Under the pieces are notes generated by a model that saw nothing but the letters and a program-made list of their open reading frames with translations, was not told the DNA's origin and ran no database searches. Of a stretch of DNA of 64,000 bases, positions 1 through 8,454 are shown piece after piece; positions within the stretch are counted from its first letter, which is position 1, and every line of letters begins with the position of its first letter. Origin of the DNA: VRUE01 sp963732225. Lineage in GTDB: Bacteria > Actinomycetota > Thermoleophilia > Solirubrobacterales > 70-9. The translations under genes and the position numbers were made by a program. The DNA lies in NCBI GenBank assembly GCA_963732225.1, contig CAVSYR010000005.1:248001-312000 (forward strand), given 5' to 3'.

Positions 1-688
1 CCGTCAGCCAGTCCTGGTAGAGGCCGGCGAACCAGAAGGCCATCGTGCCGATCAAGAAGCCGCCCAGCAGCCCCTCCAGGGTCTTGTTCGGCGAGAGGCT
101 GGGAGCGATCTTGTGCGAGCCGAACATACGCCCGGTGGCGTAGGCGCCCGTGTCGGCGGCGAAGGTGCCGACGAGGACGTCGATCAGCAGCGCCGCGCCG
201 TGATGGGGCAGGTCGCGTAGCAGCACGGCGTGAACCAACGGGATGCCGATCCAGACGATGCCGAGCAGCGTCACCCCCATCGAGACCGTGATGCCGTCAC
301 GGTGCTCGTGGTCGGCGCCGAAGAAGAAGAGCACCGGGAAGGCGGCGGCGATGATCAGCAGGACGTTGAAGGCGGTGCCGAAGTGGGCGGCGAGGATCAG
401 GGCCGTGACCGCGACGTAGGCGGCGCGCGGAATCGGCCGCGCCGCCGCCGTCATCGCCAGGTACTCGCGCAGGCAGAGCACGCCGACGGCGACCATCGCG
501 ATCGCGAAGACCAGGCCACCGGCGACGGTGATCGCGATCGCGAAGACGATTGCCGGGATCGCGAAGAGGATGCGTTTGGCCGTCTCGCCGCTGGCACCGC
601 GTTTGCGGCGCGGCCGGCGCGGCGGCCTCGGTGCACGTTTGGGGGTCGGCTCGGAGCCGAGCAGGTCGTCGTCGAAGAGGTCCTGCAT
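1..688 (-). CDS. cdsA: Phosphatidate cytidylyltransferase (partial, C-terminus beyond window)
   Basis: Makes CDP-diacylglycerol from phosphatidate and CTP in the membrane, the branch point for phospholipid synthesis. The frame was read directly from the minus strand. After an Arg/Pro-rich N-terminus come several hydrophobic segments, then the family stretch DTGAYATGRMFGSHKIAP followed by SPNKTLEGLLGG, typical of CdsA. The ATG overlaps the uppS stop by one base (TGATG), so the gene is the distal member of the rpsB-tsf-pyrH-frr-uppS-cdsA run. About 229 residues are visible; the C-terminal CDP-alcohol signature would lie outside the window. Confidence 0.93.
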   Translation of the reverse strand, partial: MQDLFDDDLLGSEPTPKRAPRPPRRPRRKRGASGETAKRILFAIPAIVFAIAITVAGGLVFAIAMVAVGVLCLREYLAMTAAARPIPRAAYVAVTALILAAHFGTAFNVLLIIAAAFPVLFFFGADHEHRDGITVSMGVTLLGIVWIGIPLVHAVLLRDLPHHGAALLIDVLVGTFAADTGAYATGRMFGSHKIAPSLSPNKTLEGLLGGFLIGTMAFWFAGLYQDWLT

Positions 689-1359
689 CAGGTCCTCGTC
701 CCGAAGCGGCGTTGGCGCGCCTCGAACTCGCGCAGGCAATCCTCGAGCGCGGCGCGGTCGAAGTCGGGCCAGAGCTCGTCACGGAAGACCAGCTCGGAGT
801 AGGCGCACTGCCAGAGCAGGTAGTTGGAGATCCGCTGCTCGCCGCTGGTCCGGATCAAGAGGTCGGGATCGTGCATCTCGGGCGCGTAGAGGAGGCGCTG
901 GAACTCCTCCTCGGAGTCGCCGTCAAAGTGCCGTGCGGCATCGATGATCTCGGCTCGGCCGCCGTAGTTGAAGGCGACGAAGAGGGTGATCCGCTCGTTG
1001 TCCTCGGTCGTCTCTTCGGCCCAGTCCATGCGACGGGCGAGCTCCTCGGAGACGCCGTCGCGGCGACCGATGAAGCGCATTCGCACGCCCTCCTCGTTGA
1101 GCTCGGGCGTCTCGGAGGAGATTCGTTCGCCGAACATCGCCATCAGGCCCTCGACCTCCGCCGCCGGCCGCGACCAGTTCTCGGTCGAGAACGAGTAGAC
1201 GGTCAGCTCCTCGATCCCCAGCTCAACCGCGTCGCGCAGCCGCGCCTTGACCGTGTCAGCCCCAGCTCGGTGTCCCTCGACGACCGGCAGGCCCTGGTTC
1301 TGGGCCCAGCGCCCGTTGCCGTCGGTGATGATCGCCACGTACCGCGCGGAGGCACTCAC
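688..1359 (-). CDS. uppS: Isoprenyl transferase (undecaprenyl diphosphate synthase family)
   Basis: Cis-prenyltransferase that condenses isopentenyl diphosphate onto an allylic diphosphate to build the long-chain lipid carrier for peptidoglycan. 223 aa. The catalytic motif IITDGNGRWA lies near residue 10 (the Asp is the essential metal/diphosphate ligand), followed by VYSFSTENWSRP and the C-terminal LIRTSGEQRISNYLLWQ block. The GTG start overlaps the frr stop (GTGA). Only about nine residues precede the catalytic block, shorter than the 20-30 common in the family, but the overlap supports this start. Whether the product is C55 or a shorter polyprenol cannot be read from the sequence. Confidence 0.95.
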   Translation of the reverse strand: MSASARYVAIITDGNGRWAQNQGLPVVEGHRAGADTVKARLRDAVELGIEELTVYSFSTENWSRPAAEVEGLMAMFGERISSETPELNEEGVRMRFIGRRDGVSEELARRMDWAEETTEDNERITLFVAFNYGGRAEIIDAARHFDGDSEEEFQRLLYAPEMHDPDLLIRTSGEQRISNYLLWQCAYSELVFRDELWPDFDRAALEDCLREFEARQRRFGTRT

Positions 1360-1919
1360 ACCTCCAGGATCTCCTCTTCCTTCCCCTTGAGGAGAGAGTC
1401 GATCTCGGCGATCGAGTCGTCGGTCTGCTTCTGCAGGGCGGCCTCGGCGCGGCGCTCATCGTCCTCACCAACTTCGCCCTCGCTTTTCAGCTCGCGCAGG
1501 TCTTGCATCACGTCGCGGCGGATATTGCGGATCGCAATTCGGCCCTCCTCGGCGACTCCATGCACCACCTTGACCATCTCGCGGCGGCGCTCCTCGGTCA
1601 GCTCGGGGATCTGCAGACGGACGACGTTGCCGTCGTTGCTCGGCGTCAGGCCGATGTCGGACTCCTGGATCGATTTCTCGATCGCCCCAATCGAGCCCTT
1701 GTCGAAGGGCGTCACGGTGAGCAGGCGGGCGTCGGAGGTGGCGACGTTGGCAAGCTGCTTCAGCGGGGTCTGGGCGCCGTAGTAGTCAACCATGATGCGG
1801 TCGAGCAGGTGCGGAGAGGCGCGCCCGGTGCGCACCGTCGCCAGCTCGCCACGGCTGGATTCGACCGACTTCGTCATCCGGCCTTCGGCGTCCTTGAGCA
1901 GTTCGTCGATCAGCTCCAC
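1356..1919 (-). CDS. frr: Ribosome recycling factor
   Basis: Acts with EF-G to split post-termination ribosomes. 187 aa, the normal length of the family. The N-terminus ELIDELLKDAEGRM, the central RTGRASPHLLDRI motif and the C-terminal helix (RRDVMQDLRELKSEGEVGED) are all typical. It starts at GTG 17 bases after pyrH and ends in a four-base overlap with uppS, giving the very common order pyrH-frr-uppS-cdsA. Confidence 0.97.
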   Translation of the reverse strand: MELIDELLKDAEGRMTKSVESSRGELATVRTGRASPHLLDRIMVDYYGAQTPLKQLANVATSDARLLTVTPFDKGSIGAIEKSIQESDIGLTPSNDGNVVRLQIPELTEERRREMVKVVHGVAEEGRIAIRNIRRDVMQDLRELKSEGEVGEDDERRAEAALQKQTDDSIAEIDSLLKGKEEEILEV

Positions 1920-1935
1920 TGGGCCCCCGTTCTCG

Positions 1936-2670
1936 TCACTCGGTGGGCCTGCTGGAGACCAGCGTGCCCACCCTCTCGCCGCTGACGATCCTATCTATGT
2001 TGCTGGCGTCCCCCATGTTGAAGACGTAGATCGGCAGGTCGTTGTCCATGCAGAGCGAGAGCGCGGTCGAGTCCATCACCTTGAGCCCGCGCTCGATCGC
2101 CTCGCGGTGACCGATCGCGGCGATGAACTTGGCCTCGGGATTGGTCGCCGGATCGGAGTCGTAAACGCCCTCGACCCCGTTCTTGGCCATCAGGATCGCT
2201 TCGGCATGGATCTCCAGGGCGCGCAGCGCCGCGGCGGTGTCGGTGGTGAAGAACGGGTTGCCGGTGCCGGCGGCGAAGATCACCACGCGGCCCTTCTCGA
2301 GGTGGCGCATGGCGCGGCGGCGGATGTAGGGCTCGGCCACCTCCTTGACGTCGATTGCCGAGAGCACGCGCGTGTGCTCCCCCGCCTTCTCCAGCGCGTC
2401 CTGCAGGGTCAGCGCGTTGAGCACCGTCGCCAGCATCCCCATGTAGTCGCCGGTGGCGCGGTCCATGCCCTCGGCCGCGGCGGAGAGGCCGCGGTAGATG
2501 TTGCCGGCGCCGACGACGATCGCCACCTCGACCCCGCGGGCGCGGATTGCCGAGATCTGCCCGGCGATCCGCTCTACCTCACCCGCGTCGGTGCCGTGGG
2601 AGAGGTCGCCCATCAGCGCCTCACCCGAGAGCTTGAGCAGGATGCGTTTGAACTTCGGGTCGTTGGCCAT
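1936..2670 (-). CDS. pyrH: UMP kinase
   Basis: Phosphorylates UMP to UDP in pyrimidine nucleotide synthesis; a hexameric amino-acid-kinase-fold enzyme. 244 aa. Visible motifs are LLKLSGEAL at the N-terminus, the GAGNIYRG phosphate loop, GTGNPFFTTDTAAALRA and KNGVEGVYDSDP. It lies 14 bases after tsf in the same direction, in the conserved rpsB-tsf-pyrH-frr order. Confidence 0.97.
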   Translation of the reverse strand: MANDPKFKRILLKLSGEALMGDLSHGTDAGEVERIAGQISAIRARGVEVAIVVGAGNIYRGLSAAAEGMDRATGDYMGMLATVLNALTLQDALEKAGEHTRVLSAIDVKEVAEPYIRRRAMRHLEKGRVVIFAAGTGNPFFTTDTAAALRALEIHAEAILMAKNGVEGVYDSDPATNPEAKFIAAIGHREAIERGLKVMDSTALSLCMDNDLPIYVFNMGDASNIDRIVSGERVGTLVSSRPTE

Positions 2671-2684
2671 CTAGGCCCGCGAGC

Positions 2685-3290
2685 CTATTCGTCGCCGACG
2701 CGGAAGTAAGAGAAGCGAGCGATGCGAACGTTCTCGCCGGTCTTGGCGGCAAGCTCCTGGCGCAGCTCCTCGATCGACTTCGAGTCGTGCTTCTCGGCGT
2801 TGACGTGCGACTGGTCGAGCAGGGCGACTTCCTTGCCCCACTTGGCCAGCTGCCCCTCGACGATCTTCTCGACCACGTTGTCGGGCTTGCCTTCTTCGCG
2901 CGCCTTCTCCTCGAAGACCCGCTTTTCGGCCTCGCGCTCCTCGGCGGAGATTTCGTCGGTGGTGACGTACTGGGGCGAGGTCGCGGCGACGTGCAGCGCG
3001 ACCTCGTAGGCGAACGCCTTGAAGTCCTCGTTGCGGGCGACGAAGTCGGTCTCGCACTGGACTTCCACCATCGCCCCGACCCTGTCGTTGGCGTGGATGT
3101 AGGAGGCGACGACCCCCTCGTTGGTCCCCCGCCCCGCGCGCTTGGCGGCAGAGGCTTGGCCCTTGACCCGCAGGATCTCAACCGCCCGCTCAACATCGCC
3201 CTCGGACTCGGTCAGAGCGGCCTTGCAATCCATCATCGCCGCCCCGGTCTGATCCCGCAGCGCCTTCACATCAGCAGCCGTAACGCTCAC
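2685..3290 (-). CDS. tsf: Elongation factor Ts (short form)
   Basis: Guanine-nucleotide exchange factor for EF-Tu. The UBA-like N-terminus has VKALRDQTGAAMMDCKAAL, and the core has the TDFVARNEDF signature that contacts EF-Tu. At 201 aa it is the short type, as in Thermus, rather than the ~280-residue E. coli type. The GTG start overlaps the rpsB stop (GTGA), so translation is likely coupled to S2. Confidence 0.97.
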   Translation of the reverse strand: MSVTAADVKALRDQTGAAMMDCKAALTESEGDVERAVEILRVKGQASAAKRAGRGTNEGVVASYIHANDRVGAMVEVQCETDFVARNEDFKAFAYEVALHVAATSPQYVTTDEISAEEREAEKRVFEEKAREEGKPDNVVEKIVEGQLAKWGKEVALLDQSHVNAEKHDSKSIEELRQELAAKTGENVRIARFSYFRVGDE

Positions 3291-4567
3291 GACTCCCCTC
3301 CCTCTTTCGCAGCCTCGTCTTTCTCAGCGGATGCCGCCTCAGCCGGAGCTTTCTCCTCAGCGGCAGGCTCGGCAGCTTGCACCGGAGCAGCAGGCTGCTC
3401 CGGTGCTTTCTGCTCCGCTACGGGCTCCGCTGGAGCCTTTTCTGCGGCTGGCGCAGCCGGTGCTTTCTCTGCCGCCGCGGGCTCAGCCGGTTTCTCGGCG
3501 ACTGGGGCCGCCGCTTTGGCCTGAGGCGCAGGGCTTTTAGGCGCCTCAGTCGCGGGTGGTGCCGTAGGGGGTACCGCCCCTGAGGACGCTTTAGCGACCG
3601 GAGGGGGCGGTGGGTCCCCTGCGGCGACAGGACCCGCGCCCTGGCCGCCTGAACCCTGAGCCGGAGCACCCTGCCCCTGCTGACCCTGAGTGGGAGCTGC
3701 CTGCTTCGCCTGAGCCTGGGCCGCCTGAGCCTGCTTAGCCGCCTCTGCTTCAGCCGCCGCCTTCTTTTTGGCTTCCTCAGCCGCAACCCGCTCTTTCTCT
3801 TCTTCCTCCCGCTTCTTGCGCTCTTCTTCCTCCTTCTTGCGCCGTTCCATTTCAACGGCGATGCGCTTCTCCTCCTGGACCCGCCAGGCACCGGAGCCCT
3901 CCTCGACCGCGCCGCCGATCGTGCCGATCACCAGCTGGCAGGAGCGAATCGCGTCGTCGTTGCCCGGGATCACGTAGTCGATTGGCTTCGGATCGCAGTT
4001 GGTGTCGACCAGGCCGATGATCGGGATGCGCAGGCGGGCGGCCTCGCGCACGGCGATCTCCTCGGTTTTGAGGTCGGTGACGAAGACGGCATCGGGCAGG
4101 CGGTCCATGTCGCGGACGCCGCCAAGGTTGAACTCGAGCTTGGCCAGTTCGGCCAGCATCCCCATCCGCTCCTTGGTCGGCAGCAGCTCGAGCTTGCCCT
4201 CGTCGCGCCAGTTGGTCAGCTCGTGCAGGCGGGCGATTCGCGCCGACATCGTGTTGAAGTTGGTCAGCAGACCGCCGAGCCAGCGCTGGTTGACGTAGGG
4301 CATCTTGCAGCGGTCGGCCCATTCTTCGACCGGGCCGCGCGCCTGCTTCTTGGTGCCGACGAAGAGCACGGTGCCGCCACCGCTGGCGAGCTCGCCGGCG
4401 AAACGGCGCGCGTTCTCCAACAGCACCTCGGTCTGGACGAGGTCGATGATGTGGATCCCGTCCAGCTCGCCGAAGATGTAGCGGCGCATGTTCGGGTTCC
4501 AGCGACGGGTCTGGTGGCCGAAGTGGACTCCGGCCTCCAGCAGCTCTTTGAGGCCTGCCTCAGGCAT
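3287..4567 (-). CDS. rpsB: 30S ribosomal protein S2 with long low-complexity C-terminal extension
   Basis: 426 aa. Residues 1 to about 228 are a complete S2: VHFGHQTRRWNPNM near the start, FVGTKKQARGPVEEWA and LPDAVFVTDLKTEEIAVREA. Residues ~229-426 form an unusual tail: first a charged Glu/Lys/Arg coiled-coil-like stretch (RRKKEEEERKKREEEEKER), then ~170 residues rich in Ala, Pro, Glu, Lys and Gln. The tail is predicted disordered and roughly doubles the usual 230-260 aa length. Some actinobacteria have S2 tails, but I cannot assign this one a role. The ATG has a good Shine-Dalgarno (AAGGAG) eight bases upstream. Confidence 0.95.
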   Translation of the reverse strand: MPEAGLKELLEAGVHFGHQTRRWNPNMRRYIFGELDGIHIIDLVQTEVLLENARRFAGELASGGGTVLFVGTKKQARGPVEEWADRCKMPYVNQRWLGGLLTNFNTMSARIARLHELTNWRDEGKLELLPTKERMGMLAELAKLEFNLGGVRDMDRLPDAVFVTDLKTEEIAVREAARLRIPIIGLVDTNCDPKPIDYVIPGNDDAIRSCQLVIGTIGGAVEEGSGAWRVQEEKRIAVEMERRKKEEEERKKREEEEKERVAAEEAKKKAAAEAEAAKQAQAAQAQAKQAAPTQGQQGQGAPAQGSGGQGAGPVAAGDPPPPPVAKASSGAVPPTAPPATEAPKSPAPQAKAAAPVAEKPAEPAAAEKAPAAPAAEKAPAEPVAEQKAPEQPAAPVQAAEPAAEEKAPAEAASAEKDEAAKEGGES

Positions 4568-4702
4568 GGGTGAAGCTCCTTGTTTTTGACTGTGTTCCCC
4601 GCCGCCCTTGCCGGGATCCGGCGCGATGCCGGTCAGGATCCGGGTTGGGTGCCGACGGGGGTTGGTTTCCGAGCCGACGGATTGTAGAGGGGTCGAGCGG
4701 AA
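4568..4702 (-). promoter_or_regulatory. rpsB 5' region with leader hairpin and Shine-Dalgarno
   Basis: 135 bases separate the pseudouridine synthase stop from the rpsB start. Reading the minus strand, an AAGGAG Shine-Dalgarno (4576-4581) precedes the ATG. An imperfect stem with GGATCC-type arms and a short bulge lies at 4611-4643. This could be an rpsB leader structure for S2 autoregulation or a terminator of the upstream gene. I see no convincing -35/-10 pair. Confidence 0.35.
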
Positions 4703-5380
4703 TTAAGTGGCGCGGGCCGCGTCCAGAGCCGCAGCCAGGTCGGCGGGCAGCTCGGAGCGAAAGCTCATCCGCTCGCCGCTGCTGGGGTGATCAAAGGAGA
4801 GCCGGTGGGCGTGGAGGAACTGCCGCTCGAGGCCGTACTTGCGCTCGCCGCCGTAGTTGGAATCGCCGAGTAGTGGGTGACCTATCGCGGCGAAGTGAGC
4901 ACGGATCTGATGCGTGCGCCCGGTCTCCAGGCGCGCCTCGAGGTAGGTCTCGGCCGGAAGCAGCTCGATCACCTCGAAATGGGTGCGCGCCTCACGCGAG
5001 GCGGCTCCGGAGACTGCCATGCGGTGCCGCTGCCGTGAGGCCCGCCCGATCGGGGCGTCGATCGTGCCGGTGCGCGAGGTGAGATGTCCCCGCGCCAGGG
5101 CGAGGTAGATGCGCTCGACCTCGCGGCGCTGGACCTGCGTCTGCAGAGCGCTGTGGGTGGCATCGTTGCGGGCGACGACGAGCAAACCGCTGGTGTCCTT
5201 GTCGAGCCGGTGGACGATGCCCGGGCGCTCGGCCTCGTCCCCCCCGCCGAGCATGTCGCCGAGCTCGCTGACCAGGGTCGGGCCCGTGTGTGAGGGCGCC
5301 GGGTGGACGACCAGGCCCGCCGGCTTGTCGACCACGGCGAGATCGTCGTCGAGGTGCACGATGCACAGCTCCGCACTCAA
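4703..5380 (-). CDS. RluA-family 23S/tRNA pseudouridine synthase lacking the S4 domain
   Basis: Isomerises uridine to pseudouridine in structured RNA. The frame contains VVDKPAGLVVHP, the catalytic Asp motif GIVHRLDKDTSGLLVVARND and the C-terminal LETGRTHQIRAHFAAIGHPLLGD. The chosen start is a TTG overlapping the lspA stop (TTGA), giving 225 aa. The frame stays open further upstream but only as the shadow of lspA. RluD proteins encoded after lspA are usually ~300 aa with an N-terminal S4 RNA-binding domain; here that domain is absent, so by size it resembles RluA. The target uridine is unknown. Confidence 0.88.
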   Translation of the reverse strand: MSAELCIVHLDDDLAVVDKPAGLVVHPAPSHTGPTLVSELGDMLGGGDEAERPGIVHRLDKDTSGLLVVARNDATHSALQTQVQRREVERIYLALARGHLTSRTGTIDAPIGRASRQRHRMAVSGAASREARTHFEVIELLPAETYLEARLETGRTHQIRAHFAAIGHPLLGDSNYGGERKYGLERQFLHAHRLSFDHPSSGERMSFRSELPADLAAALDAARAT

Positions 5381-5829
5381 GCGGGCGGCTCCCGTACGTA
5401 GGCGTAGGCGAGCAGGAGGACGCCGGCCGTCACCGCGACGTCGGCGAGGTTGAAGGCGGGCCAGTTGCCGATCGCGATGTAGTCGGTGACCGCGTCGACC
5501 CGGATCCGGTCGGCGAGGTTGCCGATCGCGCCGCCGGACAGCAGGCCCGCCGCCACCCACATGCCGGGTCGGGTCGGGTCGCGCGAGAAGAGGTAGCCGA
5601 CGACGCCGAGCGCCAGCGCGGTGACCAGGACCAGGCGGGTGCCGCCGCCGCTGGCGAGGCCGAAGGCGACGCCGCTGTTGTGCGAGAGGGTGAGGCCGAT
5701 CGGGCCAAGCACGTCTACGTCCTGGCCGGGAAACAAATTCGCCTCGATCACTGCCTTCGCCGCCTGGTCGAGGATGACGACGACGCCGCAGAGTGCTCCG
5801 GCAAGGCGCCAGGCGCGGGCGCTGCTCAC
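5377..5829 (-). CDS. lspA: Lipoprotein signal peptidase (signal peptidase II)
   Basis: Membrane aspartyl protease that removes signal peptides from prolipoproteins after lipid attachment. 150 aa with four hydrophobic segments. The two catalytic-Asp regions are visible as GNLADRIR and FNLADVAV, with VTDYIAIGNWPAFN between them. It starts at GTG overlapping the yggT stop (GTGA), and its stop overlaps the following pseudouridine synthase start. Confidence 0.96.
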   Translation of the reverse strand: MSSARAWRLAGALCGVVVILDQAAKAVIEANLFPGQDVDVLGPIGLTLSHNSGVAFGLASGGGTRLVLVTALALGVVGYLFSRDPTRPGMWVAAGLLSGGAIGNLADRIRVDAVTDYIAIGNWPAFNLADVAVTAGVLLLAYAYVREPPA

Positions 5830-6131
5830 CCTTCGATCAGGCGAACGACGACGCCGCGAACGACGAAGAGCAGGATCACGCCGATGATCGGGCTGAGGTC
5901 GAGGGCAAAGCCGCCGCCGCCGAGCGGAGGCAGGAAGCGTCGGAAGAAGTTGAGGTAGGGATCGGTGGTCTCTTTGATGAAGTCGAGCGTCGCCCGCAGC
6001 GCCCGGTTGTAGGGCATGCGCGGGATCCAGGAGCTGAGCACGTTGAGGAAGATCAGGATGATGTAGACGAGGAAGAGGGCGCTGACGTAATCAGCGACGT
6101 CGAAGCGGGTAATCGCGAGCAGCAACGTCAT
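5826..6131 (-). CDS. YggT family membrane protein
   Basis: 101 aa with two hydrophobic segments flanking a cytoplasmic-type central motif (SSWIPRMPYNRALRATLDFIKETTDPYLNFFRRFLPP). YggT proteins lie in the sepF neighbourhood of many Gram-positive bacteria and are linked to cell division and osmotic tolerance; the molecular role is unclear. Overlaps proC and lspA by four bases each. The divIVA gene that often follows yggT is absent. Confidence 0.9.
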   Translation of the reverse strand: MTLLLAITRFDVADYVSALFLVYIILIFLNVLSSWIPRMPYNRALRATLDFIKETTDPYLNFFRRFLPPLGGGGFALDLSPIIGVILLFVVRGVVVRLIEG

Positions 6132-6868
6132 CCCCGCATCCTCTCCAAAGAGGCCCGCACGGCCGCCTCAAAGGCCTCCCTGGCTCCTTCGCGATCCAGT
6201 GCCTCCAACCCCGCCTCGGTGCTGCCCCCGGGCGAGGCGACCGCCTTGCGTAGCGCCGCGGGGTCGTGAGTGCGCAGCAACTCCGTGGTCCCAGCGGCCG
6301 TCTCCACGACCAGCTCCCGAGCAAGCTCCGCATCCAGCCCATCGGCGGCCCCCGCGTTGGCAATCGCCTCCACCGCCAGAGCCAGATAGGCCGGCGAGCA
6401 CCCCATCACCGCGGTAGCGGCGTCGAACTGCGAATCCGGCAGCTCCACCACATGCCCAAGCCCCTCCAGCAGCTTTCGCACGCCGGAGTCGGGGTCACCG
6501 GCCACACAGAGCACGCCCTGCCGAACCTCCACCCCCACGTTCGGCATCACCCGCACGACCTCGGCGGCAGGGAAGGCCTCACGAAGCGTCTCCAACGAGG
6601 TCGCCCCAAGCAACGAAACCACGACCTTCACCCCAGCAAGCTCCGCCGCGGCATCCCCCAGCTTCGCCGGCTTCACCGCCAGCACCACGACATCCGCCCG
6701 CTCAGCCAGCTCCCCGTTCGAGCCCGAAGCTTCCCCACCAAGCTCGTCTGCCAGCTCAGCAGCGCGCCCGGAGCCACCATCAGTGAAGAGCAACCCATCA
6801 ACCTGGCCATTGAGCCCGCGTGCCATGGCCGCCGCCATATTTCCGGACCCACAGAACCCAACGATCAT
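6128..6868 (-). CDS. proC: Pyrroline-5-carboxylate reductase
   Basis: Last step of proline synthesis: NAD(P)H-dependent reduction of 1-pyrroline-5-carboxylate. 246 aa, slightly shorter than the usual ~265-275. Motifs: IVGFCGSGNMAAAMARGL (Rossmann), VVLAVKPAKL, VVRVMPNVGVEV and the C-terminal VASPGGSTEAGLEAL. Its position between sepF and yggT is commonly seen in actinobacteria. Confidence 0.94.
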   Translation of the reverse strand: MIVGFCGSGNMAAAMARGLNGQVDGLLFTDGGSGRAAELADELGGEASGSNGELAERADVVVLAVKPAKLGDAAAELAGVKVVVSLLGATSLETLREAFPAAEVVRVMPNVGVEVRQGVLCVAGDPDSGVRKLLEGLGHVVELPDSQFDAATAVMGCSPAYLALAVEAIANAGAADGLDAELARELVVETAAGTTELLRTHDPAALRKAVASPGGSTEAGLEALDREGAREAFEAAVRASLERMRG

Positions 6869-6895
6869 GCTCGGCAGCCTAGTCCTGCCGCACGC

Positions 6896-6925
6896 GGGAG
6901 GGACGGGCGAATGCCCGCCCCTCCC
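6896..6925 (-). terminator. GC hairpin downstream of phoA
   Basis: Thirteen-base arms with one mismatch (6896-6908 and 6913-6925) and a four-base loop lie in the 73-base gap between phoA and proC. No U-tract follows on the minus strand, so this is at best a non-canonical terminator or a 3' stability element for the phoA transcript. Confidence 0.45.
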
Positions 6926-6941
6926 CTACGAGCGCGCTGAG

Positions 6942-8342
6942 CTAGCCGCCCAGGACCTCGAACAGGTCGGTGTGGTCGTTGGTGCCAAGCACAGCAAGCC
7001 CACCCGGCCCACTGGCCCAAACCGGCACCGCCGCACCCGTGTGCTGCTGGCTGGGCGGCGCTGCCACCGGTGCAGCACCCGGCCCGCCGTAACCGGCCGT
7101 CCCGTAGGTCAGGCTGAGCGTCTGCCCATCCTTGGTCGTCAGGTTGGTCGAGTAACCAGTCGGCACACCCGCGCCGCTGGCGTCCTCGCCGACGATCTGG
7201 CTGGTATGCGAGTGATCGGCAGTGACGACGATCAGCGTGTCCGGGTGACGGCGCTGGTAGTCGAGAGCGACGCCGATCGCATTGTCGAAGGCGACGGTCT
7301 CGCCGATCTGCCCGCAGGCGTTGGTGGCGTGGTCCTGCTTGTCGATCGAGGCACCCTCCACCTGCAGGAAGAAGCCCTTGCGGTTCTCCAGCAGTTCGAT
7401 CGACTTCTGGGTCATTGCCGCCAGGCTCGGCTCGCTGGCCGGGCGCTGGTTCTCGTTGCAGGCCGCCGGCGCGTTGCCCTTGCCCAGCGAGGCCGCCGGG
7501 CCGCTCCACTCGAGCGACATGTTGCTCGGGTTGAAGAGGCCGAGGACCGGTTTGTTGCTGTTCGACACCGCACTGAGGCCGGCGGCGTCGGTGACGTAGC
7601 GGTAACCCTTGGCCTGCGCCGATTCGATCACCGTCTTGCCGTTGTCGGGACCGCCGCTGATCGTCGGGGTGAAGCGGTTGCGACCGCCACCGAGCAGCAC
7701 GTCCACCTTGTGGTCGACCTCCTGCTCAGCGATTGAGCCGAGACCACCCGCGGTCTTGGTCTCCAGCGGGCATGCGGCCATGTCGGCAGGACCCTGACAG
7801 CCACGCAGGGAGATGTGCGAAGCGAGCACGGCGGGCGTCGCGTCGGTGATCTCCGCGGTTGAGACGTCGCCCACCTTCATGCCCCTCTTCTGGGCCAGCT
7901 CCAGCACCGTCTTCAGGTTCGGACCGGGGACGTTGATCGCCGTGCTCGGACCCTGAGAGATGCGCTCGTCGATCGTCTTCTGGCCGGTCGCCCACATCGT
8001 CCCGGTCGAAGCGGAATCCGGGTCGTAGTCGGGCAGGTAGCTCGGACCGGCACCGGCCTTCACCGACCAGGTCGTGTCGAAGCCGGTGAACGGCATCCGG
8101 TCGACATTGAGGGCGTTGTTGACGCCCTGGTAGTAACGAGCAGCAGTGATCTCCTGCGTCCCCATCCCGTCGCCAAGGAAGAAGATGACGTTCTGGGGGT
8201 GCTTATCGGCGAGTGCCGCGACGACGGCACGCTCGGTGCTGTCATGGCGGTTGAAGAAACCCGTTGCGGCCGCAGTGCCGGCGCCGAGTGCGGCAACGAC
8301 GAGCATGGCAACGAGCACGAAGCTGAGGCGCTTGCGCTTCAT
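6942..8342 (-). CDS. phoA: Secreted alkaline phosphatase (PhoA family)
   Basis: Phosphomonoesterase exported for phosphate scavenging. 466 aa. The N-terminus is a signal peptide (KRKR then ~20 hydrophobic residues ending in TAAA). Catalytic features: VIFFLGDGMG with a metal-binding Asp, nucleophile Ser110 in YDPDSASTGTMWATG, the metal ligands in EGASIDKQDHATN and TADHSHTSQIV, and the C-terminal His of QHTGAAVPVWASG. A strong Shine-Dalgarno (TAGGAGGA, 8346-8353) and gaps on both sides suggest its own transcription unit, inserted between sepF and proC. Confidence 0.95.
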   Translation of the reverse strand: MKRKRLSFVLVAMLVVAALGAGTAAATGFFNRHDSTERAVVAALADKHPQNVIFFLGDGMGTQEITAARYYQGVNNALNVDRMPFTGFDTTWSVKAGAGPSYLPDYDPDSASTGTMWATGQKTIDERISQGPSTAINVPGPNLKTVLELAQKRGMKVGDVSTAEITDATPAVLASHISLRGCQGPADMAACPLETKTAGGLGSIAEQEVDHKVDVLLGGGRNRFTPTISGGPDNGKTVIESAQAKGYRYVTDAAGLSAVSNSNKPVLGLFNPSNMSLEWSGPAASLGKGNAPAACNENQRPASEPSLAAMTQKSIELLENRKGFFLQVEGASIDKQDHATNACGQIGETVAFDNAIGVALDYQRRHPDTLIVVTADHSHTSQIVGEDASGAGVPTGYSTNLTTKDGQTLSLTYGTAGYGGPGAAPVAAPPSQQHTGAAVPVWASGPGGLAVLGTNDHTDLFEVLGG

Positions 8343-8454
8343 CGGTCCTCCTAAGTTGCATTGGACGAGACAAGCGCAACCTAGGAACGCTCCCGCGGGC
8401 CAATGTGGCTATGCCGTGGCCAAGCGGTGAAGATCTTGTAGCCGCAGCGCGGCG
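8343..8454 (-). promoter_or_regulatory. phoA upstream region
   Basis: 112 bases between the sepF stop and the phoA start. It contains the phoA Shine-Dalgarno and probably its promoter. A CTTCACC heptamer on the minus strand resembles half of an actinobacterial PHO box, but I find no clear second repeat, so phosphate control is only a guess. Confidence 0.3.

Noticed and set aside
5381..5560. Upstream extension of the pseudouridine synthase that might supply the missing S4 domain
   Set aside because: The translation of this stretch is Arg/Gly-rich and lies over lspA in another frame; it has no S4 features.
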